Source: Pseudobacter ginsenosidimutans
GTDB taxonomy: Bacteria > Bacteroidota > Bacteroidia > Chitinophagales > Chitinophagaceae
Length of the DNA: 64,000 bases
Assembly (NCBI RefSeq): GCF_007970185.1
Contig: NZ_CP042431.1
Coordinates: 5,456,001 to 5,520,000, forward strand
Reading direction: 5' to 3'
Position numbers and translations under genes: made by a program. Within the stretch, counting starts at the first letter, position 1. Each line of letters opens with the position of its first letter. The notes beneath the pieces were generated by a model. The model was not told where the DNA came from, ran no database searches, and worked only from the letters and a program-made list of their open reading frames with translations. This document shows positions 36,642 through 45,728 of this stretch, piece after piece.

Positions 36642-38774
36642 ATGCCAGAATTTGATACCTCACACGTAAAAAATATTGTCTTGCTGGGGCATGCCGGCTC
36701 CGGCAAGACAACTCTAGCGGAATGCATGCTATTCGAAGCAGGCATCACCAACCGCCGCGGTTCCATTGCGGAACGCAATACCACCGGAGATTATCATGAA
36801 CTGGAACAGGAGAGGGCCAGTACTGTTTTCTCCAAACTTCTTCACACCAAATGGAGAGGCTACAAGATCAATATCATCGATACACCGGGATACGACGACT
36901 TTGCCGGTGAAGTAGTATCTGCACTTCGTGTAGCCGACACCGGTATCATGCTGCTCAATGCCGCCAATGGTGTGGAAGTGGGCACAGATATCATCTGGAA
37001 CTACACCGAAGCATTCAGAACGCCCATGATCTTTGCCGTGAACAAACTGGATGACGACAATGCAGATTTCGATGCCACCGTGGAAGAAGCCAAAACTCAT
37101 TTCGGCAGCAAGGTAGTGGTGGTGCAGTATCCGCAGCAGCAGGGCGTGGGCTTCCATGCCATCATCGATGTGCTGCGCATGACCATGTACAAATTCAAAG
37201 ATGCCGGCGGCAAACCGGAAAAACTGCCCATTCCTCCCGAAGAAAAAGAGAAGGCTGATGCACTGCACCGCGAACTGGTGGAAGCTATCGCCAGCAACGA
37301 TGAATCCCTGATGGAAAAATATTTCGACAAAGGCGAGCTGGACGAAGATGAAATGAAGGAAGGCATGAAGAAAGCCATGATCAATCATGATCTCTTCCCG
37401 CTGTTCTGCCTCTCTGCAGAACGCAATATGGGCAGCGGCAGGTTGATGGGCTTTATAGATAATGTTTGTCCATCTGCCAATGAAATGCCTCCGCAAACCA
37501 CGCGAAGCGGCGCTTCACTCACCTGCGATGCCAAAGGACCAGCCTGCATTTTTGTTTACAAGACCGTCTCTGAACCGCATGTAGGCGAGCTCAGTTTCTT
37601 CAAAGTCTATTCCGGCACCATCAAGAGCGGTTCAGAACTGGTGAACGAAACCACCGGCGCTTCCGAAAAGCTTAACCAGCTCTTTGTAGTGGAAGGCAAC
37701 AAACGCACAGCAGTGAATGAACTGGCTGCCGGCGATATCGGCGCCACGCTCAAACTACGGAATACACATGTGAACAATACCCTGCATGAAAAAGGAAAGA
37801 ATATCGAACTGGAGCCGATCGTTTTCCCCGTTTCAAATATGAGCATGGCCATCGAATCCCTGAAGAAAGGAGAGGAAGAGAAATTATCTGTGGCCCTGCA
37901 CCAACTGCTGGAAGAAGATCCCACGGTGAAGATCGAATTCTCGCAGGAGCTCAAACAAACCATCATTCACTGTTTGGGTGAACTGCACCTGAGCGTGATC
38001 CGCTGGAAGCTGGAACATTTACACAATGTGGAAGTTCGTTTTGTAAGGCCGCGTATCCCTTACCGTGAGACCATCCGTAAAATGGCGGAGAGCAATTATC
38101 GTCACAAAAAACAATCCGGAGGAGCAGGTCAGTTTGGAGAAGTATTCATGCGGATCGAGCCCTGGTATGATGGCATGAATGATCCCAAAGGACTGAACGT
38201 GCGTGCCCGTGAAGAATTCCCGCTGGATTGGGGCGGCAAGCTCGTATTCTATAATTGCATTGTGGGAGGCGCCATCGACGCGCGTTTCCTGCCTTCCATC
38301 CTCAAAGGGGTGATGGAAAAAATGCACGAAGGCCCGTTGACCGGATCCTATGTACGCGATGTACGCGTGAGCGTTTATGATGGAAAAATGCACCCGGTGG
38401 ATTCCAATGATATCTCTTTCAAGATCGCCGGACTGATGGCATTCAAACAGGCATTCCAGGAAGCTGATCCGCAGATCCTGGAGCCGATCTGTCATGTGGA
38501 AGTGCTCTGCCCGGAAGATCTTACCGGATCTGTGATCGGTGATCTGCAGACGCGACGTGGCATCGTGGAAGGAATGGAAAGTGAAGGACATTTCACCAAA
38601 GTGATCGCGCATGTTCCGTTGTCTGAGATGCATGATTATTCATCATCACTACGGTCCATAACGCAGGGGCGCGCCAGGTTTACGATGAAGTTTAAAGAGT
38701 ACCAGACTGTTCCTTTCGAGATCCAGAAGAAATTGCAGGAAGATTATATGAAGCTGGCAAAGGAAGAAGTGTAA
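36642..38774 (+). CDS. Elongation factor G-like protein (EF-G2 type)
   Basis: 710 residues with the full EF-G layout: G domain (about 1-280), domain II (about 300-380), III, IV (about 480-600) and V (from about 605). The GTP-site motifs are not those of the housekeeping EF-G: the P-loop is GHAGSGKTT, switch I has ERASTVFS in place of RGITI, and switch II is DTPGYDDF, with Tyr84 where EF-G has the catalytic histidine. NKLD and SAERN motifs remain. These changes mark the EF-G2-like subfamily; a Bacteroides EF-G paralogue has been described that supports translocation without GTP hydrolysis. It is probably a paralogue used in particular growth states. Confidence 0.9.
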   Translation: MPEFDTSHVKNIVLLGHAGSGKTTLAECMLFEAGITNRRGSIAERNTTGDYHELEQERASTVFSKLLHTKWRGYKINIIDTPGYDDFAGEVVSALRVADTGIMLLNAANGVEVGTDIIWNYTEAFRTPMIFAVNKLDDDNADFDATVEEAKTHFGSKVVVVQYPQQQGVGFHAIIDVLRMTMYKFKDAGGKPEKLPIPPEEKEKADALHRELVEAIASNDESLMEKYFDKGELDEDEMKEGMKKAMINHDLFPLFCLSAERNMGSGRLMGFIDNVCPSANEMPPQTTRSGASLTCDAKGPACIFVYKTVSEPHVGELSFFKVYSGTIKSGSELVNETTGASEKLNQLFVVEGNKRTAVNELAAGDIGATLKLRNTHVNNTLHEKGKNIELEPIVFPVSNMSMAIESLKKGEEEKLSVALHQLLEEDPTVKIEFSQELKQTIIHCLGELHLSVIRWKLEHLHNVEVRFVRPRIPYRETIRKMAESNYRHKKQSGGAGQFGEVFMRIEPWYDGMNDPKGLNVRAREEFPLDWGGKLVFYNCIVGGAIDARFLPSILKGVMEKMHEGPLTGSYVRDVRVSVYDGKMHPVDSNDISFKIAGLMAFKQAFQEADPQILEPICHVEVLCPEDLTGSVIGDLQTRRGIVEGMESEGHFTKVIAHVPLSEMHDYSSSLRSITQGRARFTMKFKEYQTVPFEIQKKLQEDYMKLAKEEV

Positions 38775-38798
38775 AACCTCTATCAATATACGCGCCGC

Positions 38799-38833
38799 AA
38801 GTCACTCGCTCCACGCAGTGACTTTTTCTTTTA
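38799..38833 (+). terminator. Terminator after the EF-G paralogue
   Basis: Stem AAGTCACT/AGTGACTT with a 10-base loop followed by TTTTTCTTTT, 25 bases past the stop. Confidence 0.85.
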
Positions 38834-38923
38834 TCCGGGTGCCCACCCGCTCGCCTCTGGCGAGTGAAGTTTATACCGCCGGTGCTGGTGAAATAGTGTT
38901 GGGCGGAGGCGGGCAAACAGAAA

Positions 38924-40120
38924 TCACCCGCGGGGACGCGAGCTATCTGGTAAACCTGGAGTAATAGCTTTCAGGTAAAGGAATCCTGCGGCTCCTGCAA
39001 TCACAGATGCGCTGAGTACGGCTATCTTGGCATTCACGATAGTAGTGGCATCATTGAACGCCAGTAAGGTAATGAAGATGCTCATGGTGAAGCCAATCCC
39101 TGCCAGCATGCCTGCGCCTGTAATATGCTTCCAGCTTAGTTCTGAGGGCAGACGGCATATTTTCGTTTTCACTGCTGCATAACAGAAAAGGAAGATGCCG
39201 ATGGGTTTTCCCAGGATCAGTCCGCTCATGATGCCCAATGTATTTTTTGTGCCGAAACCTTTCTGCCATCCTGGCTCAAACACAATTCCTGTATTTGCTA
39301 AAGCGAAAACAGGAAGAATGAAAAAAGCGACAGGCTTGTGCAGGAAATGCTGCAGCTTGTAGGAGATTGACTTCTCACTGCCATCACCAAACGGGATGGC
39401 AAAAGCCAGGAGTATGCCGGAGATAGTAGCATGCACGCCGCTCTTCAGCATGAAGTACCACATGAAAACTCCCGGTATCAGGTATACGATAAGATAGTTG
39501 ATACGAAGCCGGTTGAAGATGATCAGCAAAGTGAAGATGCCCATGGCCGATCCGAAATATGCGAGGGAGAATCCTTCTGTATAGAATACAGCAATCACAA
39601 TGATGGCGCCCAGGTCATCGATGATGGCGAGGGCCGCGAGAAATATCTTCAGCGATGCCGGCACCCTGTTGCCGAGCAATGAAAGTATGCCCAATGCAAA
39701 AGCGATATCCGTGGCCATGGGAATGCCGATACCAGCTTGTTCGGTTGTGCCGTGGTTCCACAAAAAATGGAAAAGTGCAGGGGTGAGCATACCGCCCATT
39801 GCGGCTATTACCGGTAATAGAGCATTGCGCACATTCGATAATTCACCGGCATATAATTCCCTTTCAATTTCCAGGCCGATCATGAGGAAGAAGATAGCCA
39901 TCAGGCCATCATTCACCCAATACTCCACCGGGTGATGCATATCGATGCTGCCCACATTGAAGCCGATGCTCTGGTGCCAGAAATGAAGGTAAGTTTCTCC
40001 GAAAGTGGAATTCGCGATCAGGATGGAGAGCACCGTACACACTATCAAAACTATTCCGCCTGTTTTTTCGCTGTGAAAGAAGTCTGTGAATAGTTTCGAT
40101 AACTGGATCCGTTTCATCAT
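38924..40120 (-). CDS. nhaA: Na+/H+ antiporter NhaA
   Basis: 398 residues, about 12 membrane helices. NhaA landmarks are present: YWVNDGLMAIFFLMIGLEIERE, GIPMATDIAFALGILSLLG with the two ion-binding aspartates in LAIIDDLGAIIVIA, and GKPIGI. It exchanges sodium for protons across the inner membrane for pH and salt control. The histidine kinase gene lies 6 bases upstream on the same strand, so both may be on one transcript. Confidence 0.95.
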   Translation of the reverse strand: MMKRIQLSKLFTDFFHSEKTGGIVLIVCTVLSILIANSTFGETYLHFWHQSIGFNVGSIDMHHPVEYWVNDGLMAIFFLMIGLEIERELYAGELSNVRNALLPVIAAMGGMLTPALFHFLWNHGTTEQAGIGIPMATDIAFALGILSLLGNRVPASLKIFLAALAIIDDLGAIIVIAVFYTEGFSLAYFGSAMGIFTLLIIFNRLRINYLIVYLIPGVFMWYFMLKSGVHATISGILLAFAIPFGDGSEKSISYKLQHFLHKPVAFFILPVFALANTGIVFEPGWQKGFGTKNTLGIMSGLILGKPIGIFLFCYAAVKTKICRLPSELSWKHITGAGMLAGIGFTMSIFITLLAFNDATTIVNAKIAVLSASVIAGAAGFLYLKAITPGLPDSSRPRG

Positions 40121-40126
40121 GCTGCT

Positions 40127-41764
40127 TTATTTTTCTTCCTGAATTCCTGGCGGGACCTCCGAGATGGTGAAGTAGAATGTACTTCCGATGCCGGGTATGG
40201 ATTCTACCCAGATCTCTCCGCCGTGCAATTCTACGATTTTTTTACAATGCGCCAGCCCGATACCTGAGCCTTCATAGTCCTTTTTATTGTGAAGACGCTG
40301 GAAGATCACGAAGATCCTGTCCCGGTGCTGCTGATCGATACCAATGCCATTATCGCTTATAGCAAATTTCCAGAAGCCGGGGATCTTCGTAACAGTGATG
40401 CTGATCTCCGGTTGAACGCCGCGCTTCCTGAATTTGATGGCATTGCTGATCAGGTTCTGGAAGAGCAGTTTCAGTTCAGTAGGGAAGGTATAGAGTACAG
40501 GCAGTTGTTCTGTATGGATCTTTGCCTTGTTCTCTTTTATATTATTGTCCATATCCGCCAGCACTTCATGCAAAAGGATATTGCAGTCAGCCAGCACAAA
40601 TGCGATGGCCCTTCCAATGCGCGAATACACCAGCAGGTCCTTGATCAGTGTTTTCATCCGGTCTGATGCATTCAGGATATATTCGAGGTATTTATCTGCA
40701 TTCTCATCCAGCCGGCCTTTGTATTGTTTATTGAGCAGACCAACAAAGCCGGAAACAGTTTTGAGTGGTTCCTGAAGATCGTGTGAAGCAACGTAAGCGA
40801 ATTGTTCCAGCTCTTTGTTCTTCCGCTCCAGTTCCATTGTTCTGCTTTCTACTTTTTTCTCCAGGTCTGCATTGGCTTCCTTGATCTCGTTCTGTAGTTT
40901 CTCCAGTTCGAGGGCCATGGCATTGAAATCATTCGCCAGCACACCGATCTCATCTTTGGAATATACTTTGGCTTTCACACTGAAGTCTCCTTTACCAACA
41001 GCATTTGCTGATTTTAGAATGGTATCGATACCCTTGGATATGCCCCGGCTTACTACGATGGCAAGGATAAGACCTGTGAATTCAACGGTAATAGCGATAC
41101 CAAGCAGGATACGCAGGATCAGCCTTTCCAACCAACGGGAGCCTTCACCCAATTGCATGCTGAACTCATTCTCAAGTATGGTAAACCGGTTGTTCATGGT
41201 TTCCATTTCATCCATAATGGCGTTTATACGTTCCTGTGAGCGGGCAGGATTTTTGATTTCGGCGTGCAGCTTTTCACCAATAGCAATAAATTGGGGCAAC
41301 ATGCCATCTGCTTCCATCCAAGCAACGATGGCTTTATTTATATATTTCACCCAGTAAAAACGGGAGAACAGGTTGAGCATGCCTGTACCATCGTCCGGAT
41401 GATTACCGCCTTCAATGAAACTCTCCCTGATGATAGATTCATTCCGCTCACCGGCAGGCTTGCTGAACTCCACAAGAGCTTTATGGTCTGCAATCGGAAC
41501 AGCCAGGCTCAGTTTGAATTTTGTAAAATTATCTTCATTGTAGGTACGTGCATAACTAACCAGTTGATATAAAGCATCCTTCTGTCCTTTGGACCAGAGA
41601 GCCTCACCGTTCACATAGGCCCGCACGGAAGATAGAGTATGAATTGAAAAGGCCAATGCCACCAGTTCAATGGCGATCAAAGCAGCCATAATTCCCACTG
41701 TGAAATACAGTTTTGTTTTGATGGATAGGTTCTTGAACCACCTGCCTATTGATTTTTTTGCCAT
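40127..41764 (-). CDS. Sensor histidine kinase with HAMP domain
   Basis: 545 residues. Membrane helix about 19-40, a large periplasmic region to about 215 of mostly helical character, second helix about 215-238, HAMP about 240-292, a short coiled coil (about 285-315), HisKA with YVASHDLQEPLKTVSGFVG (phospho-acceptor His) and an ATPase domain (FQNLISNAIKFR, ISDNGIGIDQQHRDRIFVIF, YEGSGIGLAHCKKIVELHGG). The kinase core resembles phytochrome-like Bacteroidota kinases. No response regulator is adjacent, so it is an orphan kinase; nhaA follows after 6 bases. Confidence 0.93.
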   Translation of the reverse strand: MAKKSIGRWFKNLSIKTKLYFTVGIMAALIAIELVALAFSIHTLSSVRAYVNGEALWSKGQKDALYQLVSYARTYNEDNFTKFKLSLAVPIADHKALVEFSKPAGERNESIIRESFIEGGNHPDDGTGMLNLFSRFYWVKYINKAIVAWMEADGMLPQFIAIGEKLHAEIKNPARSQERINAIMDEMETMNNRFTILENEFSMQLGEGSRWLERLILRILLGIAITVEFTGLILAIVVSRGISKGIDTILKSANAVGKGDFSVKAKVYSKDEIGVLANDFNAMALELEKLQNEIKEANADLEKKVESRTMELERKNKELEQFAYVASHDLQEPLKTVSGFVGLLNKQYKGRLDENADKYLEYILNASDRMKTLIKDLLVYSRIGRAIAFVLADCNILLHEVLADMDNNIKENKAKIHTEQLPVLYTFPTELKLLFQNLISNAIKFRKRGVQPEISITVTKIPGFWKFAISDNGIGIDQQHRDRIFVIFQRLHNKKDYEGSGIGLAHCKKIVELHGGEIWVESIPGIGSTFYFTISEVPPGIQEEK

Positions 41765-41882
41765 GAAAGAATCGTTGTTTAAACCCAGACGGGGAGAAAG
41801 TTATGGAATTTAAACGAAAAGAGGAAGTAATGGGCTGTGGTTGCCCGTAGGTCAATTGGCAGGGGCAATTGCGTAAAAAAGA

Positions 41883-41907
41883 AAAACCCGCCAGGAGAGC
41901 GGGTTTT
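41883..41907 (-). terminator. Terminator after the gluconate dehydrogenase small-subunit gene
   Basis: Perfect 9-bp stem AAAACCCGC/GCGGGTTTT with a 7-base loop; on the minus strand it runs into TTTTTCTTTTTT. It lies 6 bases past the stop codon. Confidence 0.88.
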
Positions 41908-41912
41908 AATAT

Positions 41913-42575
41913 TTAATGTTTAACGCATTCGTTCAATTCCTTCTCCGTGTACGCCACGCCGTATTGTTTGAGCACGTCCCCGGGAACTCCGTTCCACTGG
42001 TTGGGCGCATTGCCGGTGTATCCAACATCCTTTACACCTATTTCAGTGGTGTAAAAGCCACTGGCGGTGAGATTACGCATCAGGTTGAAGAAGGCCACGC
42101 CCTGTGCAAACCGGGGTTTGGCTTTTGCAGGCCAGGCAATATCATCCACCACCTGCAGTCGCTGCTTTTCATCACAGTCCACAAATGTTTTTTCGAAACG
42201 GTTGAGGCATTGCAGGTCCAGCCAGCGGAGACCTCCGCGCATGGGTGTCTGGTGCTGGGGCATATCTTTCACGATGAACTCGATCCATTCCGGCACTTTG
42301 GCATCGGAAGCGCTGCCGCTCACTTCATCGCGTGGGATAATGATATCCGCGAGTATGGTAATGGTAGCCATTTCGTGTTGGGTGAAGAATGTTTTCGAAA
42401 CAACTTCTTTATAATGTTCCACTTCTTCCTTCATCCTGTCGATGTTGGAAGCGTCGCCGGTAGTGACGGCAGGAGTGGTGGTCTTTGCTTGTTTATCATC
42501 TTTACAGGCTTCCAGCAGCACACCTGAAGCGATCGTACCGATGGCCAGCGCTTTGAGTGATTTCCTTCTATCCAT
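41913..42575 (-). CDS. Gluconate 2-dehydrogenase subunit 3-family protein
   Basis: 220 residues. The N-terminus DRRKSLKALAIGTIASGVLLEAC combines a Tat-like twin arginine with a possible lipobox, so it is exported and probably lipid-anchored. The body has the subunit-3 pattern: MATITILADIIIPRDEVSGSA, VPEWIEFIVKDMP, LRWLDLQC. In known enzymes this small subunit is needed for export and assembly of the large FAD subunit, here encoded 36 bases upstream. No cytochrome c subunit is adjacent, so the electron acceptor is encoded elsewhere. Confidence 0.88.
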   Translation of the reverse strand: MDRRKSLKALAIGTIASGVLLEACKDDKQAKTTTPAVTTGDASNIDRMKEEVEHYKEVVSKTFFTQHEMATITILADIIIPRDEVSGSASDAKVPEWIEFIVKDMPQHQTPMRGGLRWLDLQCLNRFEKTFVDCDEKQRLQVVDDIAWPAKAKPRFAQGVAFFNLMRNLTASGFYTTEIGVKDVGYTGNAPNQWNGVPGDVLKQYGVAYTEKELNECVKH

Positions 42576-42611
42576 ACAAATCTGATTTTGGGGTGATGAT
42601 TGACGTTATGA

Positions 42612-44357
42612 TTACAATTGCTGCTTTTTCATTTGGTCCATGATGTATTCACTGGCGCGCATGGAAAGGGCCAGGATGGTCCAGGTGATGTTCTTATCGG
42701 CCTGGCTGGTAAATTGTCCGCCATCCACACAGAATACATTCTTACAATCATGCGCCTGGCTCCATTTGTTGAGCGCCGATGTTTTGGGATCGTTGCCCAT
42801 GCGCACAGTGCCTGCTTCGTGGATGATCCGGCCGGGTGTTTCCAGTCCATAATTACTTTCTTTTCCTGCAATGCCCCAGGTGATCACGGCGCCCATTTCA
42901 TGCATGATCTCCTGGAAGGTCTCCTGCATATGTTTGGCCTGGTTGATCTCATGTTCGCTCCATTTTACATCGAAGCGAAGAACGGGGATACCGTATTTGT
43001 CCACCACATTCGGATCGATCTCACATTTGTTGTGTTCGTAGGAGATAGCTTCACCTCTGCCAGCCATTCCAACACTGGCGCCATAGAAGAAACGGAAATC
43101 TTCTTTAAGTGATTTACCATAGCCACCGGCTTCTTTTTGCTGACCATTCACCAGGTATTTACCGTTGAGACTTTCCACGCCCCATCCGAATCCGTATGCA
43201 GGCTGGCCCATGCCGCCCCAGTATTCGATATGATAGCCGCGTGGGAAATCGAGTTTCTTATTGTCCAGCCACCAGGGAGAGTATACGTGCATACCGCCTA
43301 CACCGTCTTCGTTGTATCGTTTTCTACCGAAGAGTTGTGGAAGAACGCCACCCATGGCAACGCCGGTGGAGTCGTGCAGGTATTTGCCCACTACATTACT
43401 GGAGTTGGCGAGACCGTTCTCGTGACGGACTGATTTTGAATTGAGGAGCAGACGTGCGGATTCGCAGGCGCTGGCAGCGAGGATCACAACGCGGCCACTC
43501 ACCTGGTATTCCTGGAGATCGTCTTTGCTCACATAGGAAACGCCTGTAGCCAGACCTTCTTTATTGGTGAGCACTTCGCGTGCCATTGCATTGGCAACAA
43601 CATCTACATTGCCTGTCATCAATGCAGGTTTCACCAGTACGGAACTGGAAGAGAAATCTGCATACATGGTACTGCAGGCGCGCGCACATTGTCCGCAGTA
43701 AATACAAACGCCGCGTTCGATAGTGCTTTCGATGGGTTTGGTAAGAATACTGAGGCGGGAGGGGATCACGGGAACGCCCGCCTTCACCGCGGCATTCTTC
43801 ACGAAGATCTCGTGCAGCCTGGGTTTGGGAGGAGGAAGAAAGAATCCGTCAGGATCATTTTCCAATCCCTCGTTGGTGCCGAACACACCAATGAGTTTAT
43901 CTACGCGATCGTAGAATGGTTTGATATCATCATAACCGATGGGCCAGTCTTCACCGAGACCATCGATGCTTTTGCGTTTGAAATCTTTAGGACCGAAGCG
44001 GAGTGAAATTCGTCCCCAGTGATTGGTGCGGCCACCGAGCATCCTGGCGCGGAACCAGTCCCATTGTGTGCCGCTGGCTTTGGTGTAGGGCTCACCTTCG
44101 ATTTCCCATCCGCAGTAACAGGCGTCGAAATCCCCGAATGGACGGAACTTGGTAGCGGCGCCGCGGCGTGGAGAATCCCATGGATTTTTGAACTGGGTAA
44201 CATTGGTCTTGGGGTCGTACATCGGACCGGCTTCGATTAAACAAACTTTCAATCCGGCCTTTGCCAGCATATAAGTTGCCATGCCTCCACCAGCGCCGGA
44301 TCCCACAATAACTACATCGTACTGCTTTGCATTTTTCTTGATCTGCAGATCTCCCAT
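42612..44357 (-). CDS. GMC-family FAD oxidoreductase (large subunit)
   Basis: 581 residues. FAD-binding Rossmann motif VVIVGSGAGGGMATYMLA near residue 15, ARMLGGRTNHWG, and a C-terminal GMC signature with HEAGTVRMGNDPKTS and the active-site region (SQAHDCKNVFCVDGGQF). A cysteine cluster GVCIYCGQCARAC near residue 225 resembles the iron-sulfur cluster seen in the three-subunit FAD sugar dehydrogenases. No signal peptide of its own, so it would be exported folded with the Tat-type small subunit. Substrate is probably a sugar or sugar acid in the periplasm, but it cannot be named. Confidence 0.9.
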   Translation of the reverse strand: MGDLQIKKNAKQYDVVIVGSGAGGGMATYMLAKAGLKVCLIEAGPMYDPKTNVTQFKNPWDSPRRGAATKFRPFGDFDACYCGWEIEGEPYTKASGTQWDWFRARMLGGRTNHWGRISLRFGPKDFKRKSIDGLGEDWPIGYDDIKPFYDRVDKLIGVFGTNEGLENDPDGFFLPPPKPRLHEIFVKNAAVKAGVPVIPSRLSILTKPIESTIERGVCIYCGQCARACSTMYADFSSSSVLVKPALMTGNVDVVANAMAREVLTNKEGLATGVSYVSKDDLQEYQVSGRVVILAASACESARLLLNSKSVRHENGLANSSNVVGKYLHDSTGVAMGGVLPQLFGRKRYNEDGVGGMHVYSPWWLDNKKLDFPRGYHIEYWGGMGQPAYGFGWGVESLNGKYLVNGQQKEAGGYGKSLKEDFRFFYGASVGMAGRGEAISYEHNKCEIDPNVVDKYGIPVLRFDVKWSEHEINQAKHMQETFQEIMHEMGAVITWGIAGKESNYGLETPGRIIHEAGTVRMGNDPKTSALNKWSQAHDCKNVFCVDGGQFTSQADKNITWTILALSMRASEYIMDQMKKQQL

Positions 44358-44447
44358 AATTGCAATTTGTTTGGGGGTATTATGTCCTTAAAATAACATG
44401 AGGAGGTAAATATAATGGAAAAGGTTTTAAAATGCTGTAAAGCGCGT

Positions 44448-44463
44448 GCTAAATCAATTTAGC
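44448..44463. promoter_or_regulatory. Palindrome upstream of the GMC operon (possible operator)
   Basis: GCTAAAT-CA-ATTTAGC, perfect 7-base arms, 91 bases before the GMC start and between it and the dodecin terminator. It could be a regulator site or chance. Confidence 0.3.
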
Positions 44464-44532
44464 TATTGAAAGGGGAGTAGTACAGATCGTTATGGATTGA
44501 TGGTAAAATTGAGGCGGGACAGGTAGTACAGA

Positions 44533-44570
44533 AAAACTTCCGTCATGCCGGGTTGGATGGCGGAAGTTTT
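44533..44570 (-). terminator. Terminator after the dodecin gene
   Basis: Stem AAAACTTCCG/CGGAAGTTTT, in minus-strand sense ending in TTTTTC, 37 bases past the dodecin stop. Confidence 0.75.
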
Positions 44571-44606
44571 GCTGATAAAAAAACATTGGGAATGAATAAT
44601 ACTTCA

Positions 44607-44810
44607 TCATTCATCAACCCGGAAAGCCACTTTGCAGATCACGCCGAAAGAAGTGATCTTGTCGCCCTTCACATGGGCCTTGATGTCTTTCACGTAAATG
44701 GAATCGATGTTACGGACAGTTTTGGAAACTTCTTTGAGGCCATTCTTCACGGCATCGTCGATACTCTTTTCGGAGGAGGCGATTACTTCAATAACTTTAA
44801 CGATAGACAT
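44607..44810 (-). CDS. Dodecin (flavin-binding protein)
   Basis: 67 residues, the normal dodecin size. SIVKVIEVIASSEKSIDDAVKNGL and the tail TSFGVICKVAFRVDE match the family; the usual flavin-stacking Trp of archaeal dodecin is replaced here by the DSIYVKDIKAHV segment, as in many bacterial forms. Twelve copies assemble into a hollow shell that stores riboflavin/FMN or CoA. Single gene with its own terminator. Confidence 0.93.
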   Translation of the reverse strand: MSIVKVIEVIASSEKSIDDAVKNGLKEVSKTVRNIDSIYVKDIKAHVKGDKITSFGVICKVAFRVDE

Positions 44811-44984
44811 AGCATTCCGGTTTTAATAGTTAAGAAATAAAGGAAGCCGTTGACGGAGTGGGAGGGAGGTGGGATTCAGGGAATTAAAGCTACTATTTTT
44901 TATGGAGATGAGTGGCTTAAACAATTTTATTTCAACTGGTTCGTTGTAAAATACGACCAATTCCATTGAAAACCCACTGACCCT

Positions 44985-45239
44985 ATGAGCCCGTTTACCC
45001 AAAACGACCAGGACTACCTGGCTGAAAGATTTCAGATACTGGAAAACCATATTGTCCATTCCAGTAAGATCGCGTTATTGAAGATCCAGAGCTGGAAATT
45101 TGCGATGCGCACGCCTGAGGTAGGCAGCAATTACCAGCAGGCAGCAGAAGCCATGGTGAGGGAATCCCTGCTGAGTATTGTTCCCAATTCATTTGTATTG
45201 TGCGAAGAGGGCTATTACCTGAGCCCGACGGATAACTGA
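44985..45239 (+). CDS. Small protein of unknown function (84 aa)
   Basis: 84 residues, cytoplasmic, with a helical first half (DYLAERFQILENHIVHSS) and a C-terminal segment NSFVLCEEGYYLSP. Base composition and codon use look like its neighbours. No recognised family. Convergent with the small membrane-protein gene at 45253. Confidence 0.6.
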   Translation: MSPFTQNDQDYLAERFQILENHIVHSSKIALLKIQSWKFAMRTPEVGSNYQQAAEAMVRESLLSIVPNSFVLCEEGYYLSPTDN

Positions 45240-45252
45240 GACTGTGGCCGGG

Positions 45253-45531
45253 CTATTTGCCTTTGGCCGCCATCCTGTCCATACCTTGTCCTATAAAATA
45301 TCCTGTTACTGCGCCCAGCAGTGCGCCGCCGGCGATCCAGGTGGTATTTGCTCCTGCTGAAAGGAATGCTATCCCTGCTCCGAAAATGGCCAGCAGCACT
45401 ACCATGATGGTAACGGCGCTGCGGCGGGCTTTTGTGTTGGTGGCTGCATGAGCTGCATGACCTTGTTTCGGTTGTGCTTTGGGGTGGTATTGGTGGTGCT
45501 TGTGTTTGCGCCTGTTTTTACTGATAGGCAT
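45253..45531 (-). CDS. Small two-helix membrane protein with basic N-terminus
   Basis: 92 residues. The first 37 are very basic and His/Lys/Gln-rich (KNRRKHKHHQYHPKAQ), then two membrane helices (about 38-60 and 65-82) with glycine-zipper spacing (GALLGAVTGYFIGQG). Glycine-zipper two-helix proteins of this size often sit in the inner membrane; the basic tail would stay in the cytoplasm. Function unknown. Confidence 0.65.
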   Translation of the reverse strand: MPISKNRRKHKHHQYHPKAQPKQGHAAHAATNTKARRSAVTIMVVLLAIFGAGIAFLSAGANTTWIAGGALLGAVTGYFIGQGMDRMAAKGK

Positions 45532-45574
45532 AAAGTCTTTTTTTTATAAGGTACAAAATATTAAAGGAAATGTC

Positions 45575-45597
45575 AACCGGCTGAAGGCCGGTTTTTT
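45575..45597 (+). terminator. Orphan plus-strand terminator
   Basis: Stem AACCGGC/GCCGGTT with a 5-base loop and six T. No plus-strand gene ends just before it: the nearest stop is at 45239, with a minus-strand gene in between. It may end antisense read-through over the gene at 45253-45531, or a very short RNA. Confidence 0.6.
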
Positions 45598-45728
45598 GAT
45601 TTCAGGGCAGGAACTGCCAGCACTCCGAGGATTTAGTACTGTTCTATTGGGCACAGCCCGCCACATTTTGTCAGTCAGAAAAGCAGGCAGGATTTTGGTA
45701 TGATATATTCAAACCAAATAATCCGATT

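Noticed and set aside
38692-38916. Open frame of 74 codons on the minus strand after nhaA
   Set aside because: It overlaps the 3' end of the EF-G gene and a terminator, and has no start context or motif.
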